Assembly: GCF_000808575.1 (NCBI RefSeq)
Contig: NZ_JWLW01000066.1
Coordinates: 62,001-126,000 of the forward strand
Length of the DNA: 64,000 nucleotides
Reading direction: 5' to 3'
Source of the DNA: Alteromonas marina
Lineage (GTDB): Bacteria; Pseudomonadota; Gammaproteobacteria; Enterobacterales; Alteromonadaceae
Both the position numbers and the translations under genes were made by a program. Each line of letters begins with the position of its first letter. Within the stretch, counting starts at the first letter, position 1. This document shows, in pieces, positions 61,281 to 64,000 of this stretch. The notes below the pieces were generated by a model. It searched no databases and was not told where the DNA came from. It saw only the letters and a list, made by a program, of their open reading frames with translations.

Positions 61281-62918
61281 TTACGACTGCGTTGCGGCTT
61301 GAAAACGGGTGTTTTTGCTTTCAGTCCCGGCTACTTGCTTTTCTGCGTAAAGCAAGGCGTCGTGCAAGGTGTCAAAGTTCGGGATACCTGGGTGCGCTTC
61401 GTTTACGCCCTCAAGCACCTTATTGACCTCAGCGTTTGCACCGCAAATGACTAGCTGACGACCAGCAGCAAGTGCGTCTGAGGTTACTGTATCAACTGCC
61501 ATCGCAGCAGAGACATCCATAAGTGGAACACGAGAGAAGTCTAAAATGGTGACTTTAGAACCCGGCTTCACGCGCTCACGCACGTGGTGGCCCAAATCAG
61601 CTGCCGCACCAAAGCTTAGTGGCCCGCCAAAACTAAAGATTGATACTTTGTCTTTAAGAGATTCCAGAAGCTCATTTTCTTTAGGGTCGTTTAACGACTC
61701 AGGGATTTTCTTAAGCTCTTCAATTTGCAGCTGTGCGATTTGCTTAACGTAAGCTAATGCTGCGAATACCACGCCAACACCAACTGCTGTGATCAGATCT
61801 ACAAATACCGTTAGCGCAAGCACCATAATCATTAGGCCGAAGTCCCAACGTGGGCCTTTGTGAGCGCGCTTCAAGTAACTCCAGTCGATAATATCTAAGC
61901 CAACTTTAACCAAGATACCAGCAAGAACTGCGTGAGGAATTTGCGCTGCTAGCGGGCTAAGACCTAACACAATTGCTAGAAGAACTAGTGCGTGTACCAT
62001 ACCTGAAATATTGTACTTACCACCGCTACGGATATTCACAACAGTACGCATCGTTGCGCCTGCACCTGCGATACCGCCGATAAGACCAGCAAATGTATTA
62101 CCAATACCTTGGCCGATTAGCTCTTTGTTACTATCGTGACGAGTACGCGTCATGTTATCAGCAACAAGAGATGTAAGTAGACTATCGATGGCTCCCAACA
62201 CAGCTAGAATAAACGCGGCTTCAAGAATAAGCAGTGCTTTGCTTTGGTCAAATACTGGAAGGTGAAGGCTAGGTAAACCCGTCGGGATATCACCAAGAAT
62301 TGGCACAGACAACGCTAAACTTACAAGCGTGCCAATGATAAGTGCAGCCAGTGCACCAGGCACATACTTGCCTAGTTGCGGTGGCCATTTGTAGGCAATA
62401 ACCAAGGTACCAAGGCCTAACGCCAAGGTTGCAAAATCAATATCGGCAAGCGCGGTTGGCAAGTATGTCAATGCGCCGATTGTTCCGCCTGGAGGCTCAT
62501 GGCCCAGCAAGCGGCCGATTTGGAGAATGATGATGATTGCACCGATGCCCGACATAAAGCCCGATATTACCGGGTAAGGCACCAGGCGAATGTATTGGCC
62601 AACACCAAGGACACCAAAAACAATCTGGAATATACCGGCCAATATCACGGCGGTGAATATAAGGCTGGCGTCGCCTGACAGACTTGCGAACAAGCCTGCA
62701 AGAACAACAACCATAGGCCCCGTTGGACCAGAAATCTGTGCTGGTGTACCACCGAAAAGCGCGGCAAAGAAGCCAACCGCAATAGCACCGTACAGACCCG
62801 CCATTGGGCCTAAGCCTGACGCTACACCAAGTGCAAGCGCCAGTGGTAAAGCAACGATACCGGCTGTTAAACCGCCGGTAAAATCGCCTCGTAGGTTTGA
62901 AAGGTTAATTTTTACCAT
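61281..62918 (-). CDS. SulP-family anion transporter (probably bicarbonate)
   Basis: A 545-residue SulP transporter: about 12-14 membrane segments with the family motif GLTAGIVALPLALALGVASG then LGPMAGLYGA, and a C-terminal STAS domain (about residues 430-530; VSIFSFGGPLSFGAAADLGH, KVTILDFSRVPLMDVSAAMA with the conserved S/D region). Co-transcription with carbonic anhydrase (11 bases between) suggests bicarbonate transport, as in BicA-like proteins; sulfate is the alternative. AAGGTC precedes the ATG. Confidence 0.9.
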   Translation of the reverse strand: MVKINLSNLRGDFTGGLTAGIVALPLALALGVASGLGPMAGLYGAIAVGFFAALFGGTPAQISGPTGPMVVVLAGLFASLSGDASLIFTAVILAGIFQIVFGVLGVGQYIRLVPYPVISGFMSGIGAIIIILQIGRLLGHEPPGGTIGALTYLPTALADIDFATLALGLGTLVIAYKWPPQLGKYVPGALAALIIGTLVSLALSVPILGDIPTGLPSLHLPVFDQSKALLILEAAFILAVLGAIDSLLTSLVADNMTRTRHDSNKELIGQGIGNTFAGLIGGIAGAGATMRTVVNIRSGGKYNISGMVHALVLLAIVLGLSPLAAQIPHAVLAGILVKVGLDIIDWSYLKRAHKGPRWDFGLMIMVLALTVFVDLITAVGVGVVFAALAYVKQIAQLQIEELKKIPESLNDPKENELLESLKDKVSIFSFGGPLSFGAAADLGHHVRERVKPGSKVTILDFSRVPLMDVSAAMAVDTVTSDALAAGRQLVICGANAEVNKVLEGVNEAHPGIPNFDTLHDALLYAEKQVAGTESKNTRFQAATQS

Positions 62919-62929
62919 AGTTATAGACC

Positions 62930-63583
62930 TTATTCACCGCGAGCAAGTTGTGCTTCGGCAGTAGACTCGTCCATTACATCAAATTCACCAGACTCAGTAT
63001 TGTAGTAAAGCACTTCACCTGAACCAATGTTATAAACCCATCCGTGAAGTTTAACCTGACCTGTTGCAATTTTTGCAGCAACAGCAGGGTGAGTGCGAAG
63101 GTGCTGAATTTGCTGAACAACGTTCTCTTTCGTTACCGCTTCTAGGTCGTCAATAGAAAGGTCTGAATGGCCACAGCGCTCTTTAACAACTTCAGTTGCA
63201 ACACGGCAATGACCTAGCCACTCTTTTACATGCGGAAGCGCACTTAAGCCTTCAGGGTTGATGGCGCCTTTCATTGCACCACAGTCAGTATGGCCACAAA
63301 TAACAATGTGAGAAACGCCCAGTGCAGCAACTGCAAACTCAATAGACGCTGTCATGCCACCAGTTTGGTTGCTGTGAGGAGGTACGATGTTGCCCGCATT
63401 ACGGCAGATAAATAGCTCACCCGGATCAGTTTGTGTTACTAAGTTCGGGTCGATACGTGAATCAGAGCACGTAATGAAAAGCACTTCAGGGTTCTGCCCA
63501 GTAGCTAGTTTTTGAAACGTAGCTTTTTTGTTTGGGTAAACTTCTTTCTGGAATTTGGCAACACCTGAGATAACGTGATCCAT
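62930..63583 (-). CDS. Beta-class carbonic anhydrase
   Basis: A 217-residue enzyme that interconverts CO2 and bicarbonate. Zinc ligands are Cys39, His98 and Cys101 with the Asp41-Arg43 dyad: TCSDSRIDP and ICGHTDCGAMKG; between them lie ELFICRNAGNIVPPHSNQTG and SIEFAVAALGVSHIV. GGGAG precedes the ATG by about six bases. It is upstream of the SulP gene, making a coupled CO2/bicarbonate module, and is divergent from a LysR regulator gene. Confidence 0.95.
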   Translation of the reverse strand: MDHVISGVAKFQKEVYPNKKATFQKLATGQNPEVLFITCSDSRIDPNLVTQTDPGELFICRNAGNIVPPHSNQTGGMTASIEFAVAALGVSHIVICGHTDCGAMKGAINPEGLSALPHVKEWLGHCRVATEVVKERCGHSDLSIDDLEAVTKENVVQQIQHLRTHPAVAAKIATGQVKLHGWVYNIGSGEVLYYNTESGEFDVMDESTAEAQLARGE

Positions 63584-63672
63584 ATATAACTCCCAATTTT
63601 TTAATAATTGTAATGATTATGTAATTACGCCAGTTTCACCTGATAGATTAATAGTTTAATATACTAACTCGC

Positions 63673-63689
63673 GATAGCTAAATACTATC
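63673..63689. promoter_or_regulatory. ATAG-N7-CTAT inverted repeat between the carbonic anhydrase and LysR genes
   Basis: GATAG and CTATC flank CTAAATA, giving ATAG-N7-CTAT, the form of a single OxyR-type half site. It lies in the divergent region, 53 bases before the LysR start and 90 bases from the carbonic anhydrase start. Confidence 0.45.
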
Positions 63690-63741
63690 ACCGCTTACGT
63701 ATCACTACCCATAAGCATAGTAAGAGAGAGCCATTTTCACC

Positions 63742-64000
63742 ATGCAATTCAACGGAAAGACCCCGTCAATTAACCAAATCCGCTATTTTGTTGCAGTGGC
63801 TAAATACCTAAGCTTCAGGCAAGCAGCGGGAATACTGGGAATTAGTCAGCCTACTCTGACCAGTCAGATCAGTGCGCTAGAAAACCTCTTAGGGCTAACG
63901 CTTTTTGAACGTTCACGCACAGGAACGCTGTTATCTCCCCAAGGTAAAGCCTTGCTTGATGCAGCGGAAGAGGTGCTGCAGGCCTCTCAACGGTTCAGCG
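63742..64000 (+). CDS. LysR-family transcriptional regulator (N-terminal part)
   Basis: An open frame from an ATG at 63742 runs off the window after 86 codons. It encodes a LysR-type HTH: QIRYFVAVAKYLSFRQAAGI, then LGISQPTLTSQISALENLLG, LTLFERSRTGTLLSPQGKAL and DAAEEVLQASQRF. The SQPTLTSQISALE recognition helix is close to OxyR-type proteins, but the N-terminal extension MQFNGKTPS is unlike OxyR. It is divergent from the carbonic anhydrase/SulP operon and is the likely regulator of it. Confidence 0.85.
   Translation, partial: MQFNGKTPSINQIRYFVAVAKYLSFRQAAGILGISQPTLTSQISALENLLGLTLFERSRTGTLLSPQGKALLDAAEEVLQASQRFS

Overview
The window looks like core chromosome of a marine gammaproteobacterium of the Alteromonas type. 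This is inferred from protein character and gene order: TonB2-type energisers with DUF3450 and TPR partners, several large TonB-dependent receptors, oadGAB, pspF-sapABCDF, holD-rimI and recX-alaS-csrA-tRNA(Arg/Ser). Base composition looks moderate. I see no phage genes, insertion sequences, integrases or CRISPR arrays. Genes are cut at both ends: 11 codons of a minus-strand gene at the left edge and the N-terminus of a LysR-type regulator at the right edge.

Layout. 1-5641: a LysR regulator divergent from an MFS exporter and a luciferase-type flavin oxidoreductase, a DMT-family exporter, and holD-rimI. 5949-6025: tRNA-Trp with a clear promoter. 6237-10286: a thiamine salvage operon (TonB receptor, small thiamine-binding protein, PnuT-like permease, ThiK-like kinase) behind a TPP riboswitch. 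Its expression platform can be read from the sequence: an aptamer arm competes with the Shine-Dalgarno region for one CCGGATCTTTT segment. 10350-13162: a thioesterase divergent from tmcA. 13309-18261: a TonB2-type operon (DUF3450, TtpC, ExbB, ExbD, TonB, TPR). 18551-24905: a TonB receptor followed, past a strong terminator, by a methyltransferase and two 2-oxoglutarate/Fe(II) oxygenase genes, one fused to TPR repeats. 25228-28173: an Oar-like TonB receptor.

28425-36932 is an amino-acid catabolic region: tryptophan 2,3-dioxygenase, a Leu/Phe/Val-type dehydrogenase with a divergent Lrp-family regulator, maiA and a fumarylacetoacetase gene (late tyrosine catabolism), tyrR and phhA. TyrR-box-like sites lie upstream of phhA and tyrR, and a weaker one lies far upstream of the fumarylacetoacetase gene. 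A comFB-like gene and the SRP RNA gene ffs are inserted in this region. 37078-45491: pspABC with a sigma-54-like promoter, divergent from pspF, which runs directly into sapABCDF. 45510-48771: the Na+-translocating oxaloacetate decarboxylase oadGAB. 48991-54205: a thioesterase, two tRNA-Arg and one tRNA-Ser, csrA, alaS and recX; recA is not beside recX. 54324-57714: a DUF482 acyltransferase overlapping a lipoprotein M13 peptidase gene. 57952-61027: betI downstream of a TonB receptor whose upstream region carries a 20-bp inverted repeat of the TetR-operator type. 61281-63583: a beta-carbonic anhydrase and SulP transporter operon divergent from the truncated LysR gene.

The main theme is nutrient scavenging: four TonB receptors plus one energiser operon, a periplasm-to-cytosol thiamine route, amino-acid catabolism, and sodium and bicarbonate handling. 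The most useful leads are the three-way riboswitch, the BetI-like operator beside a TonB receptor, the receptor-linked methyltransferase/oxygenase cluster, the degenerate SapD ATPase and the TyrR-box network.
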